Below, one piece after another: positions 13,161 through 26,070 of a stretch of 64,000 nt of DNA. This stretch comes from Blumeriella jaapii (lineage: Eukaryota; Ascomycota; Leotiomycetes; Helotiales; Drepanopezizaceae), in the NCBI GenBank assembly GCA_009599575.1, contig VWND01000013.1:620001-684000 (forward strand), given 5' to 3'. The position numbers were made by a program, and so were the translations under genes. The notes beneath the pieces were generated by a model. The model had not been told where the DNA came from and ran no database searches. It worked only from the letters and a program-made list of their open reading frames with translations. Position 1 is the stretch's first letter. Every line of letters starts with the position of its first letter.

Positions 13161-13616
13161 TTACTGTACGGTACGCACAGCACTGTACTGTACAGTACGG
13201 TACCACGTACGTACTTGTGTGTATCTGTACTGTGCTGTGCTGTACATGTGAATCGACGATAGGAAAACTTACGTGCCGACGGAGAGGATGGTATGGTAGG
13301 TTGTCCATGACCTTCTCTCTACAGCGGCGAGGGAGGCAGGCCGTCGTTTCCGTGCGAGGGAGATGTGGGGTGAAATGTGATGCCTATTGCACTGTACTGT
13401 ACAGTAGCAGGCTAGCACTACCATATGTCGTGGAAGAGGGCTGGCTGGTCACCTATCAACAAAGGCTTGTTGTGCAAAGTGACAGATGGAGAGCAGCAAG
13501 AAAGCCAAGAAAACCACAAAAGCAAAAGCAAAAGCAACCCCGGACGTGTTGTGGATGGGTACTACTGTATATATATGGTATAGATATACTGTACAGTACT
13601 TACTACTGTACATATA
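13161..13616. repeat. TACTG/CAGTA repeat cluster
   Basis: Palindromic copies at 13161-13205, 13391-13407 and 13561-13616, with further partial copies between them. A GTACC variant follows near 13728-13745. Confidence 0.75.
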
Positions 13617-16600
13617 CTTCGTACGTGGGTGAAGTGATGTTAGCTTGACATCTGTGCGTAACCTTGTAAATACCCCTTTGTGATGGGGTATCACACTGAC
13701 GTAAAGTCAACCTGATTTCGCACAAGTACCGTACCGTACCGTACCATAGTATATATATATATAAATACATAAAGTTAGCCCGGTCCTGAGCAGCCAGGGC
13801 GGAGGGGTGGGTGGAGTTCGAGAAGGTCACCCGGTGGTTCTGTTGCCGAGCAGGTCTTTCCATCCGAGACGATGGAGAGACTTTTCCTTTTCTCCGTAGG
13901 GCTGGCCGTGGCGATCCGAGTGAGCTGCTGAGCTGGCGACTCCGTCGGGCTGCGGGTATGAGATACTATTTCGCGGGTGGGAAATGAGTAAGTGGCATCG
14001 GGCGAGAGCGCGGACTTGGTGGTGTTTATCGGGTGAGTGAGCAGCATCAGAGAGTGCGCGAAGATGCGTTGCCACATACATGGATTTGAAGAATCCGTGG
14101 CCTGGAGGTGCGGAAGGGAGAGAATGGGGGGAGTAGCGTTTGGATTCCAGATACCCCCGTGTCAAGATTGGGATGCCGGTACACTTATGGTTATGGGGGA
14201 GAAATGCAGGCAGAGGGGTAAGTCTGTATAGTTCGGAGAATCAGATGTAGATATACGTAGGACATACGACGGTGGTTACCACTAAACTTGGTACGCAGGA
14301 AAACGAAAGCCTTACTATAGCATGGAAGATCTTGTCGTCGGGCTGGGTCGGGAAATAACAGTCTTGTTTCTGTCTGTCGACTTAGGAGAGTACGCCAGAG
14401 TTGCGTGTCCATCACTTGACGTGAAGTACCGTAAAGGCGTACATGCATGGCATTGTCCCCCTAAATCACCTCTCCTCCGCTGAGATGTACAGTATACATA
14501 CCTGTTGAGCGATGGCAATGAGAGCCGAGGCCAGTCAGTGCCAGGAGAAGAGCCGCTTCCACTCCGAGCATCTTGAAAGCCAATACGGTATAAGAGGCGG
14601 AAAGAGAATACCTACAGGCTGCTTAACATAAGCAGATACATGCACCAAAGTATCGTATAACACGAACAATGTCTTGGCTGAGATGAATTTGATAGCCGAG
14701 ACCTACAAGCAACCACGCATATACCTCTAAAGCTCGCCATAACACTACGAGGCTGCTGTCTTGCACATCTCAAACAACGTGTTTTATCTGAGCAAGGGCA
14801 AGCTCCAGAGCGAAATGAAGCCTCTCTCTCTCTCTTACTAGACACGAACCTTTCGGCTTACAAACGACAGGAGGAGAGAAAATCCAGATCAGACATTCGT
14901 TCTACCAGGTTTGGTCCCCCTTAGGAAAGGTACAAGGATGCCTCAAACTTCTTCTTCTTCTTCTTCTCCTTCCCGATCAATGTCTTCCATCGTGTTGATA
15001 CTACTGGGGAGGATAGAGCGAGTTTCTCGACTCGTACATAGGTACATGCCCAAAAATTCGGTTCACGTTATAGCGCTCGAGAGACGGACCACCGTATCAA
15101 ACACGCTTCTAGACAGCTACTGGTCGAGAATACTCGTGCTCGTGTCTCAGGCTGGTTGTAGATAGACCAGCTTGAGCTTTTTTGAATGGTGATAAAGGCG
15201 GCTTGCTGCTGCGTCTAGATGTATCCTGGGAGCGAAGCCTGGCCTCCAAGTCGAAGAAACACACACGGCCTCCCTCTGATAAGTTTTCACTAGTGACGAA
15301 ATTGCCCGAAACATATCAGATACTGTATCAGCGATAAAACTGTTGTACTGTACAATGATAGATGTGAACACGTCGTGCTCTTATGGTAAGCCTACTTTGT
15401 GGGAGTAGCAAGCTAGCTTATTGAAAGAGAACATGATGTGATCGCGATGGTTTTTTTGGCAATCAAGAAGAAGAGAAGATAGTGACTTGGAATTTCAACA
15501 TGGAAGTCATGTATGTAAACTGGTAGCTCGTAGCTCGCGTTTAGAGAGATGATGATGCAAACGAGGGAAGTGCCAACGGAAATCGCGCCTCGCTAACGGC
15601 TTTGCTTAAGCCAGTGTTCATCGAACGGCATAAGTCAAACGCAAGATACATCCCTACACTCACAAAAACTACTTTTGTACGAAAATAAAGATGTTGATGA
15701 CCATAGTCAACTTTGCCTGACGGGAGTGAGCTGAAAGCTCATCCCCGAAGCTTCGCAGAGGTACTGTACTGTACGTATTCTGACGTGAATCGTTGATCAA
15801 CACTGGGGATCTCTCATCCTCGTTCTCGTCCTAGACAGAACAAGACAGGGGCAGACAACATCTGAAAACAAATCGAAATAACGGTTGACTAGAGGCGAGA
15901 CATGAGATGAAAAGGGGGGGATTAAGGATGACCAGAAGCTCTAAAGGCGAGGTTCCCACGACAACAAGGAAAGGGGATTCGATGACGATTCCGTCTTGGC
16001 TGTGCAAGCCACAAGCCACCTGGCGGCGGCTGGCAGGGAGCATGCAAATGACCTGATCCGGGAGGAGATGAGATGAAGTCTGAAGACAGGAGTGTGGACG
16101 GGTCTACGAGGAGGTACAGAAGCAGTTGAGTGGCCAGGACAGACCCCGATACGGGCTGAATGGACCATTTACTCTTGCGGAAGGAAGCGGCTGTGCAAGC
16201 CTTTCTTCAGCAGATGGAAGTAGAAGTGGAAGTAGAAGCAGTAAACACTGCCCGGAGAGGCGCGGCACCGTGAGGCTGTGACCGAAGCATCCTGCGTGTT
16301 CATTTACCACCAGGTACCCTTCCCCAAGCTTGGATGCCCGAGGGCCGTAGCTGTACCACACGCACAACGTGGAAGCAGCGGAAAATCACAGCGGTGGTTT
16401 GCTGGATTGTATTGGATTTTCTTTCTGGAAAAATGTTGAGGCTGATCCCCCGTGCGGGAGCCAGAGCGCGGATAGACGGAGATGATTGAGGCAAAGGGAG
16501 TGTGGTGAACGAACGGTCGGTTCTGGCGTGTTGCGTTTGGAACAGGGTTGGGTGGGAGGTCCTTGTTAGTTCAGATCTGGTGATTCTAAATAACCCGGAC

Positions 16601-16734
16601 GAGGAAATATCGGGGTATTTTTGGTAAGGGTAACTCCTTGAATCTTGGATGCTTGGTGGTGCGAGCTGTAGATGCATATCTGATTTGATGACTCGATGCG
16701 CGAACGAGGCTGGAAAATCCGAAGCACCTTCTGC

Positions 16735-16767
16735 TACAGTACAGTACAGTACTTTACACTGTACATA
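16735..16767. repeat. CAGTA pentamer array
   Basis: CAGTA units in tandem, followed by an inverted TACTGTAC-like end. Intergenic, with no gene within 3 kb. Confidence 0.75.
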
Positions 16768-17673
16768 GTATACCGAGGCATGTCTCGGATCCGAAAGTGG
16801 TCTGTGATACTTGATTTCCCCAGGATCCGGTCTTGAGAGCTGTCAAGTGTGAGCTGTTGAAGCTTGAAGGGCCGTGAGACACGCCGCTGGTGTTCCCACG
16901 TTCCCACGGGAAGCGCTCTTTCGGATTGCTCCATCCAGGTGGCCATGCCGACGGAGCAGGTACACAAATTAATGGATGGCTTCATCCATGTGTTGACATT
17001 GCCGGTCGAACGAAGCGAAAATTTACCCTTGCTGTTGCTCCCGTAAGCGAGTGTACAGTTCCAACAACCACGTTATGGAAGGCTATTTGTTATCAAATCC
17101 CAAGCTCGAATATTGATAATCAGATTCCCATACTTTATGTGAGACTTTGACCTCGACTGCGCTACCAGAATTGATTGGTCTCGGATTTCGCAAGCCAATC
17201 AATTAGAGCTGGAGAAATCCTCATCGTTTCTTTCTTGTACACGACAACAAGGCGGGGAAGGAAGAAAAAGACGCATGCTTGAAGATCGAATTTGGGTGGG
17301 GCTCAGTACTGTACGAGTTGGGGTAAAGATATCAGAAAGTTAGATAAAGTACGTGGGTCGAGGAATGCTTGAGTTGAGGCTTTTTCTCTCTCGGAGGGAT
17401 GAATGGCAGTGTCGATCCGGCGGAAACATGGGGATGTAGAGCGGCATCCTGCTCGCCGACTTTTTGAAAGTTCTTTTCAGTTCCATGTAGACATAGGTGC
17501 TTTGCATTTCTTCTCTCATTGGGTCATCAAACGGGGCCTGTCGCCAAAAACAGGGAGTTTCTGTGTTTTCGTGACTGTCGAATCCCGAAAGGTATCGCGG
17601 CAGTCGTGCCGACAAGGATGGCGATTCCGTGCAGCACACAATTAATATAGAGCCACATGCGACGTGCTTCTTC

Positions 17674-17901
17674 TACAGTACCTACAGTACTGTACAGCAG
17701 AGATTGTGACGTGTCATAATGACAAGATCACAGAACATGCTCTCTTGTCTTACTTGATCTTGGGACACAGATGGTGTCACTCGAGACTGGGAAAGGAGGA
17801 GTGGTGTTCAATCAGCCTGATGACACGGACGTAGGACATCGAGATTGACTTGTTGCTAGCCACAGCTCCTACAGTACAGCACAGTACAGTACAGTACAGT
17901 A
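17674..17901. repeat. CAGTA pentamer arrays
   Basis: Two arrays (17674-17697 and 17870-17901). The second is a clean run of CAGTA units. Confidence 0.75.
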
Positions 17902-18840
17902 GCACCCGACCACCTAGTTGCTGCTAGCTAAGCAGCCTCGCGGGGTGTTTTTGCAAACTTCCGCGCTGACGGCTCGCTGAGCTAGGCCGAAAGGCGGTCG
18001 CCTATGAGGTTGCTGTTGGCCATGTTCCTCTTTTTCGGGGGAGGCGTCTGCGCAGGGGAGACACTGTCCTGTTTCACACGGAGGATTTCCATTTCGTTTC
18101 CAGCACGCTGGGTTCCGAGCACTGCTTTGGATCAGAAGGCGGGATCGTCGAGATGTAGACACCGGGCCCCAAACCAAAGCTCGAGGAAGGTTGGGTTCCA
18201 GCACAGCAATGGCGAGTTCTTGCTAACATGTTTCTTGCTGACATGTAATAGTAATTCGGACGAACATCGGCGATGCGTAATTGTGCGATAACGAAGCCGT
18301 GATTTCATATAATATACTTCTGATCACATCTGCCGAGGAAGCCAACGGCGCGTGCAGGGAAGGGAAGCTGCGCAGAGCAGGTCAATCCAGACGTCGCCAC
18401 CTGCTCCAGACCAGACGAGCGGGCGGAGGGAGGCTGGGAGGTTGGGAGGCATGGAGCCAAGGAGCACGCGAAAACGAGTCTCTCAACTCTGGAGGTCGAT
18501 GGCGCAACGTAACCCTGCTGGCCCCATCGTCCAAGCGTCCACGATCAGACCCTTTTCTTCCTTCGGTGCCAATATCGTGGCATAAGCAAAAGGCATGCAC
18601 CACCCCCGCGCGCGAATCCTGCGTCCGGGGAACCGAGAGCAAACACAGCACAGGGTGCCTTGCCAGCCCGCCAGCCAGGGCGACAGAGCCGTCGTCAATC
18701 ATGCTCATGCTCATGCTCATCCTTATTGCTTTCGCACTTCTCCTCGGTCTGGAACAGCATGAACGAAGCGTCTATTATGGTGATAGGAAGGGTACGTATA
18801 TGTGTACGTAAAGAGTGCATCGGTCCCCTATGCTGATCGT

Positions 18841-18882
18841 GATGATGATGATGAGTTGCTGCTGCTGCTGCTGCTGCTGCTA
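18841..18882. repeat. GAT and CTG trinucleotide repeats
   Basis: Adjacent GAT and CTG runs. In translation they give artefactual poly-His and poly-Ala runs, which explains spurious open frames here. Confidence 0.85.
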
Positions 18883-19036
18883 GGCAGGCAAGCGACGAGA
18901 TTGCGAGAGCTAGAGCAAGCACGGCAGCTTTAGCATGGGATCTAAGAGGTACTGTAAGTAGGTATGTATGAGCCGCAGAGAAGAGAAGAGAAGAGAAGAG
19001 AGGAGAGAGGAGAGATAGAAGAGTAGAGTTGGCAAG

Positions 19037-19071
19037 TCTCTCTCTCTCTTGTTCTCTTTCTGTTTCTCTTT

Positions 19072-19115
<44 letters not shown>

Positions 19116-19161
19116 CTTTTCTTTACTCTCTCTCTCTCTCCTCTCTCTCCCTCTCTCTCCT
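19037..19161. repeat. Long CT (pyrimidine) tract upstream of LTE1
   Basis: About 125 bp of nearly pure pyrimidine on the plus strand, ending about 660 bp before the LTE1 start codon. It mirrors the tract upstream of the histidine kinase gene. Confidence 0.85.
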
Positions 19162-19819
19162 TGATCACCTCTATAGCGCTTGGTGTTGAGTGCTTGATTG
19201 ATGCGTTCGTTGGCCAAGTCCTGCAATCTGGTTAGCATTGGAAATGGAAGTACTGTCGTAGCAGACGTAGGCCAAAAGCAAATACCGTATCGCACAGTGC
19301 TGAGCAACCTCGTGGTGGATGATACTCGATGGGGGTTAGAGTGCCTCGACCGACCTCTTCGCTCTCGACACCCGGCCACCGCGCTACTGCAGCGAAGAAG
19401 CCGACTAGCAGGGAGGACTCTTGGTCCGACTTCCCTCCCCCATGACGCTCCGCTGGACAGCATCTCTCTCTTCATCAACCACAGACTCCACCCCGAACCT
19501 TACCACTCTGCACCTCTGCACCTCTGCACCTCGCAACTCTGAACTCTGCAACTCTCACGCACCCGCACGCACTGCTCGCATTCCCTCCCTGCACGCGGCT
19601 GACCTGCTCAATTAATCAAGATTCATGCTGGTCCATCACCGCCGCACCTTCGACCTTCGACCTGCTCCTCACCCTCCCCTTCTGTCCTCCGACCGACCGT
19701 AGCTCGCCTCCCGTCTCTGTCGGTGTCGTCGAAAAGCCGTCGCCCAATGAATGCATTGTCAAGCCGTGGAGCAGGCGAACCTATTGAGCGAGGCCTGAAC
19801 GTGTGAAGTGCAAAGAACG

Positions 19820-22800
19820 ATGGAGGTCGAGGCCGCCTCGATCCTGGCCTCCCAACGGACCAGGACGCACACCCCCGAGAGCTTGCGACGGCGACAGCGA
19901 GACCGTCTGGCGCCGCGAGGACCGCTCACCCGGGCGAAGACGACAGAAACCCCCATGCGCGAGGCCGATAGACTGCCCCAGGGAGGGCCGATGGCGCGTG
20001 TGCCGGCACCCTGGCCGAGGCTGCTGGACTCGAGCTCGCCCGAGTTGACGAGAGAGAAACCAGGACAGGAGGCGGACGCGAGAAAGGACCTCACTCCCGA
20101 CGGAGGTTCCGCGGGGCGAGAGGGACGGCAGTTTACGGTGGCGAAGGTTGGGAACAACGGAAAGATATACTTACGGTAAGCTGAGAATGACGCCCCTCGC
20201 CGATGCTTGCGCGAACAGACGGTTTCTCACGCCCCATGCAGTCCAACGATCCGGCCCTCGAATCAGAGGTATCCCCAACCGTCATTCGTGTTCCCTACAA
20301 CTCCGCCGAGCACCGCGGGTCTCGATGTGCTGGTCGCGCGTCAAGAAGCAGGCGAGGATGGTCGGCGCGATAGTCTTTGCACTCTTTCGCAGGCGCCGTC
20401 AACGCCGGTAGGACGCCTGAGGGCAGCTTCGAGATCGCTCCCACGACGCTCCCACTCGGCTTCGACCATTGGAGACCAGCACCTCCCAGTGCTAGACTCG
20501 GATGTGGGCGCATTCAAAATTGTGATAGAAAGACCAAGAACGACGCCAAAGGCTGCGGACTCCTTCACCGGAATCCCGACCTTGGAAGTCTCGATCCCCT
20601 CTTACAAATTGGGGGTACCGCGATTCAGCGTGAGGGGCACTGCGGCCATGCGAGCCTGCTCGCTCACCACCGCAGATGGTGAACGTTCTAGTTGCGTGTC
20701 TTCCCAGGTCCCGAGCCCACTCCGACCGACTCCCCTTCTTGCCAGACGCCATTCCGACTCGTCGCCTCGGTCCCCATTCTCGCCTATCACTCCCACCACC
20801 CCCTCCACAGTTGCGACGCCTGTCCCTAAACTCGTGCGCAAGCGGTCGGCCATCGTCCCTGACATGTTCGATGCGCTCACCTTCAAGCCAGCCTGCGACG
20901 ATCCCTCAGTGGTTCGGTACTTCGCAGGTGGAGGGATCAGAGCAGCGACCCCAGCACGCCTGGTGGCGGAGATTACCTCCCCTACGTTTGTGGATTACGA
21001 CCTCTTGTCCGACTTTTTCTTGTCTTACCGCTCGTTCCTGGATACCACAGATCTCTTGTACATGCTCATTGCACGTTTGAAATGGGCACTGGCGAGAGAT
21101 GACGAGACTGGAACGGTTGTTCGAGTGAGAACCTTCGTTGCTATTCGCCACTGGATTCTCAATTACTTCCTGGATGACTACGTGGTGGATTATGACTTGC
21201 GGACGTCTTTCTGTGACCTGCTGAATGGCTTCGTAGACGAGCTTTGTCAGAACCCAGTGCGAGCGAAGGTCCCGTTGAAGATTCTTGCCGAGTTGAAGAA
21301 ATGTTGGAGGAGAGTATGTGCCCTCTATTGGGATGGGCCGGAGTTTGAGGTTGATCTTCCAAGCAATGTTCCTATTTCTCCTGGCGGAGTGGCTGGCTCA
21401 AGAAACCCAGATTTGGACCCGACGTTCTGGCAATCTCACCCAGATGGTCCTCCGAGGCTCGATGGCATCATCGAGCCGGATTTTGCTGAAGAGGCCAACA
21501 CACCCGGGAGCGAAAAGAACTTTTTTGCCGATGTTTCACGTGCTGGCCATCTGGACTTGGTCGTGGTGCCTCAACATGAGTCGAACGGCCCAGAGATAGA
21601 ACCCGCCCAAGACGAGCCCGGCCGCCTTCGAGCGTTTTCAGTGATGACGTTGTCTCTTGCTCATTTCCGTACCGCCAGCGTGCTGGACCAGCCCAGCCGC
21701 TTGGAGCCGGAGCCCATCCCGTACCAGCGAGCTCTATATACGAAATGTTGCCTCATATCGCGACCACCCCGAAAGCTCTCCATGGCAAGCGTATTCGCCC
21801 AGCTCATGCCCATAAGCGAAGCGCTAGCTTCTCGGACTCCTACAGAGATAGGCGCGCACAGCAGCAGGATAATCGCTTGCAGCAACCTGTCCGAAAAGTG
21901 ATCTACAAGAGTACAGAACTGTTTCTTACCCTACCATATGCTGGAAGCATTGTTAGAGGTAATCTCTTCCCGCCAGGACAAGCCTTCGTCGACGTCGTTG
22001 CTCCCAGCACACCTGCTGATATCAACCGAGCAACGTCTCTGTTTCCAGGTATCCCCATGGGACAGAAAGACCCGTCTGCAATGTCTGGCCCTGGGATGAA
22101 GAGGTTGCTTGGCAGCGTGCGTCGAGCTCTGAGCACCAAAACTGGAGGCCCCGGAGGTGTCACCAACGCTTCTCCTACGCAAGGCAGTTTTCCAAACATT
22201 CCACCTTTGGGTGTCCGAGGAGCAACTATTAATCGTCTTCCCGGCACCGCTATTGTACCACAAGCCAGGTCACTAAAGGCGGGGATACCAATGCGAATCG
22301 ATTTGCTAGGCGCGGAGGTCGCTGAGGATTTCAAGAAGGCTGTAAGAGAGGACACCGAGGCCGAGGCAAGAGCGGAAGCAAGAGCTCAAGCCGATAATCG
22401 TATTTCCGAGGGAGAGGAGCTACTTGCTGGACTTCAGTACTCCTCCATGGCACCAGAAACGACTCTCGAGCAATCCGAGCCTACCAATCGAATAGAACTT
22501 GCGAGCCAGATGACTAAGAGCAGCAAGTCAACCATAATTGCGGACGATGCGCCAGAGTTGGCCACTAAAATCGACTCACATGCCCACAGGCCATCAGAAG
22601 AGAATGCCCAGAATGTTGCCCAGGATACCTATGCTCATCCTCCCGGTGGCTTGACGCCTCCTTCCACGCCACCCTCTGTAAATCCGGGATCTCCTACGCA
22701 ATCATTTCTTCTACTAGACGACGACGACGCCATACGACGCTCGCATTCTTTTGAAGGCACGCCATCCTTGGTTGTAGATTCGTGGCCTTCGGGAGAAGAC

Positions 22801-25101
22801 GAGCGTTCTCCAAGCCATCGACCCCCTGGGCGACTTGGCATGAGCAACCAAAAAGGTCTTTCATACCGAACAACAGGATCTTCAGCAATGCGACGCTATG
22901 CGTCCTTCCATTGCGGCTATACCCAGCGCAGAAGCGAGCGTAGCTTTGATGCTACAACCTTTTCAGGGTCTGAGGGCCCAGATCGTATCTCTCATACACC
23001 CTCGATTCCTCTACCTCTGAGGGTTCTTCGAAGACGCCCTGGTGGGGATTTGAGAGCTGTTTCAAACGTTGGAGACCTCAACGTTCAGCAACTTCAACGA
23101 CCAGCCTCGGCAGGCACTGCGTACTCCGAATCGGTTCGTAGCTCGTATCTGTTGGGACGTCATTCAAGCGTCAATTACTCGCACAGTGATTGCGACGGGA
23201 CAGAAATCGGTGGAAAAACATACTCTCTTGGTGCACTAGCCGATACTCCGAAGCCTCAACATGTATCGCTTTTCAGCACGCACTCATCTCAACCTATCAT
23301 GCGACCTTCATTTGAAAAAGAGGCGCAGATCTTGGCCCGAATACCGGACGATGATGATGATGACGGTGGTGTTGAATCCGCACTGTTAAAGCTCGAAGGA
23401 AAATTTGAGAAAAGATGCTCGGACCTTTCGGGGTCGCTCGAGCCGCTTCGAGGTGTTCCTGTTGGACACAATAGCTTCGGCCAATCTCCCTGTGATATGA
23501 GCACGTTGTCGCTGGGAGAAGAGGAGGAGCGACAACACTTACAGGGGCATGGTATTGAGCTGGATAGCAACCCGACAGCAACACCTGTTGCCGCATATCG
23601 ACCCCAACAAAGACGAACCCCGGAAGAGCTGCAGCCGACAGTGTACCAACCCAGAGGAATGCAACCTGAGCCACCGCCAGTCTCGCCCCGATCCGTAGAG
23701 TCATACAATTCTATTCCGCTACTCGAGCGCGGATTTACTGATGACGGCTACACAAGGAACAACCGCAACTGGTCGATCAATTCCGCTTATCGTGTTCCGA
23801 GTACGGAGAGACGACAAGGTGATATTCACACTCCGGAATCATCTCATGCGAACTCATTCGACCTCGTTGACGAGACCGACTCAACGAGAAAAAGTGGTGG
23901 AGAAACGACAAGCCCAAGCCTCGGCCACTCATTTCTAGATGACGACAGTGACGACAGTGATCTTTCCTCCGAACTATCGCTCGAAATCGTCTCGCGGACT
24001 GAGTACACCGAACCCGACCACAGCTGTGCTGCTGAAGATATTTTGCTCATGGGACCGGGCATGGCTATGAAAAAAACGGCTCTGTCACATCCTCTGCGCC
24101 AACCGCCATCTCCACCAATGGCCATCGGTCCGGCTCTGAAACATGCGTCTCCACAGCCTGCCCCAAGACGCCTTCACGAGCAAAAATCAAACAGTGCCTA
24201 TCCGCCAACGCCAGAGATCACCCCAGGGGGAGTTTACCCCGTGGAAGGATTCGGAGTACACAGAGGCGCATTCCCTCTAGACCATTTGCGGCTCCACATT
24301 TCTGAACCATCTCGAAAGACTTCTGTTCATTTGCCATTTACGATGGCCTTTGACTCACAGGTTCTTGCCCAGCAGTTCACGCTCATCGAGAAGGATGCGC
24401 TTAATGAGATCGACTGGAAAGACCTCATCGAAATGCGATGGAAAGATGCGTCCACCGACTCCCGCTCATGGGTGGAATTTCTCCGCCAACAAGAGCCGCG
24501 CGGGGTTGAAGTTGTCATGGCGAGATTCAATCTGATGGTCAAGTGGGCCGTATCAGAATGTGTCCTCACTCAGGATATCGGAGAGCGTGCCCGCTGCATC
24601 ATCAAGTTCATCCACATTGCAGCCCATTGCCGGACCTACCGTAATTTCGCTACCATGACCCAACTGACGGTTGCGCTTACATCGAAGGACATCTCATGCC
24701 TGACCAAAACTTGGTCACATGTTCCTGCCGCAGACAAGGAGACCTTGAATCAGTTGGAAATGCTCGTCACGCCGACTCACAATTTCCACAATCTACGCGC
24801 CGAGATGGAAGGAGCTGGCGCTGGGCAGGGCTGCATCCCATTTGTTGGCATCTACACGCACGACCTTTTAATCAATTCCGAACGACCTAGCCAGATTGCC
24901 AGTACTCCAACAGCCGAGCCTCTCGTGAACTTCGAACGATGTCGTACGGATGCGACCATTGTCAAGAACCTGCTTAGGCTGCTGGAAGCAAGTTCGCTGT
25001 ACCGCTTCCAACCCATCGAAGGCATTACCGAGCGGTGCCTCTGGATGGCTGCTCTCACCGACGAGGAGATTGCGAGATACGTAAGAGCCCTTCAAGAATG
25101 A
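19820..25101 (+). CDS. LTE1: LTE1-like Ras-family guanine nucleotide exchange factor
   Basis: Known in yeast as a cortical RasGEF-domain protein that promotes mitotic exit upstream of the Tem1 GTPase. Exon 1 is 19820-20175 and ends in QFTVAKVGNNGKIYLR, a conserved LTE1 N-terminus. A 66-bp intron (20176-20241) leads to the RasGEF_N part (about residues 320-480, DYDLLSDFFLSYRSF and VRTFVAIRHWILNYF). A long disordered middle follows, then a C-terminal CDC25/RasGEF domain (about 24355-25080; HNFHNLRAEMEG and IPFVGIYTHDL). The reading frame shifts by one base between about 21640 and 21850. A 56-bp intron (21641-21696, GTGATG...CCCAG) would join the frames, a 125-bp intron (21721-21845) is an alternative, or one base is missing. 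Expected length is about 1720-1740 aa. LTE1 and SDC25-type GEFs share domains, but the N-terminal motif favours LTE1. Confidence 0.88.
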
Positions 25102-26064
25102 TTGGGCTGCGCAAGACTCCCGACACAGTTATATATCGACATCTGCCTTGCTCAGATGTCACCAGACCTCTACATTCACGCCTGGACTGGCCTACACGAA
25201 TTTCACCACTTCAGTCCTACACGAAGGACTCACTTTCTTGTACCAACTTTTGGAGTCCGATTTTTGGCGCTTCTTGTCTTTAACATGTCTGTTTTGCCAA
25301 TGTGTGCCACTACAGCCATTGTGTTTTCTGTGTCCTGCTTATTCGACTATGGTCCACACGACGACCTTCGCTTTAATTTTAATCACACGACTGCTATCAC
25401 GATGGATCACGATTCTCTGTTAGGTTTTGGGAGCCGCTCTTTTGGCGAGGCTGGGACTTGAGGGGGCGTGGAGAAGTACACATATCTTGTGAGGAGTGGC
25501 TATCACTGGTTCTGGCGGTGTCTGGTGCCGGGACGGGGTAGAGGGGGATTCTCGTTTCGTTGCATGAATGAAGGATAGTTATACCCGGCTTTTTGCGAGC
25601 TTTTTGTATGCGAAAGGGAAGAGCTGAATACAGGCTTGGTGGTTGCTAAGACAGCCAAAGTAGCGAATAGATTTAAAAGCTCTTAGCTCAATCAATTTCT
25701 TGCTTGTTGATCTGGTATAGTTCGGGTGACTTCTGTAATATCTCCGGTATGGAGAATGTTGATTTGCTGATAAGACCCAACGTTTTCCGATGAACTATCG
25801 AATGCATGCTCACAAGCTACCTTACTTGTACTTTCTTTCCCTTTTTTCCAACACTCGGCGACTCCGGCGATGATTTGGGTTGTTGGAACTTAAGGGGTTC
25901 TGAGACAACGATCGCCAGCCATGACGATTTTTCTTCGAGCCTCCTTCGAGCCAGTCTCGATCTAGGCGCCTCGCTATAGCAAGGGTCTACAAACTTCCTC
26001 TAGCCTCTCAACCCTCAAGCCTCATGCCTCCTCCTCCTCCTCCAGTACAGTACTGTACATTGTA
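25102..26064. other. 3' flank of LTE1, no gene seen
   Basis: Short frames only, no recognised domain. It contains the LTE1 3' UTR and ends in a TACTG/CAGTA palindromic array (26044-26070) at the edge of the transposon relic. Confidence 0.5.
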
Positions 26065-26070
26065 CAGTAC
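26044..26070. repeat. TACTG/CAGTA palindromic array at transposon edge
   Basis: Alternating CAGTA and TACTG units. The last copy overlaps the left end of the Tc1/mariner relic, whose terminal repeat begins CAGT within this array. Confidence 0.75.

Larger units (their letters stand above)
11784..19819. other. Long gene-poor, repeat-rich intergenic region
   Basis: Eight kilobases without a convincing gene. Contents are a 14-G run near 11851, GGA repeats near 12171-12210, GGAT repeats (12285-12312 and 12904-12930), many TACTG/CAGTA arrays between 12.5 and 17.9 kb, GAAAC repeats near 12886-12905, GAT and CTG trinucleotide runs (18841-18882) and a CT tract (19037-19161). Open frames lack domains and typical introns. 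One weak candidate for a small secreted protein (14572-14191, minus) is described under findings. Confidence 0.5.

Noticed and set aside
12281..13183. 300-codon minus-strand open frame
   Set aside because: Its translation is driven by GGAT, GAAAC and TACTG repeats (runs such as YLQYGTVLY). No domain, no sensible start, and it crosses many simple repeats.
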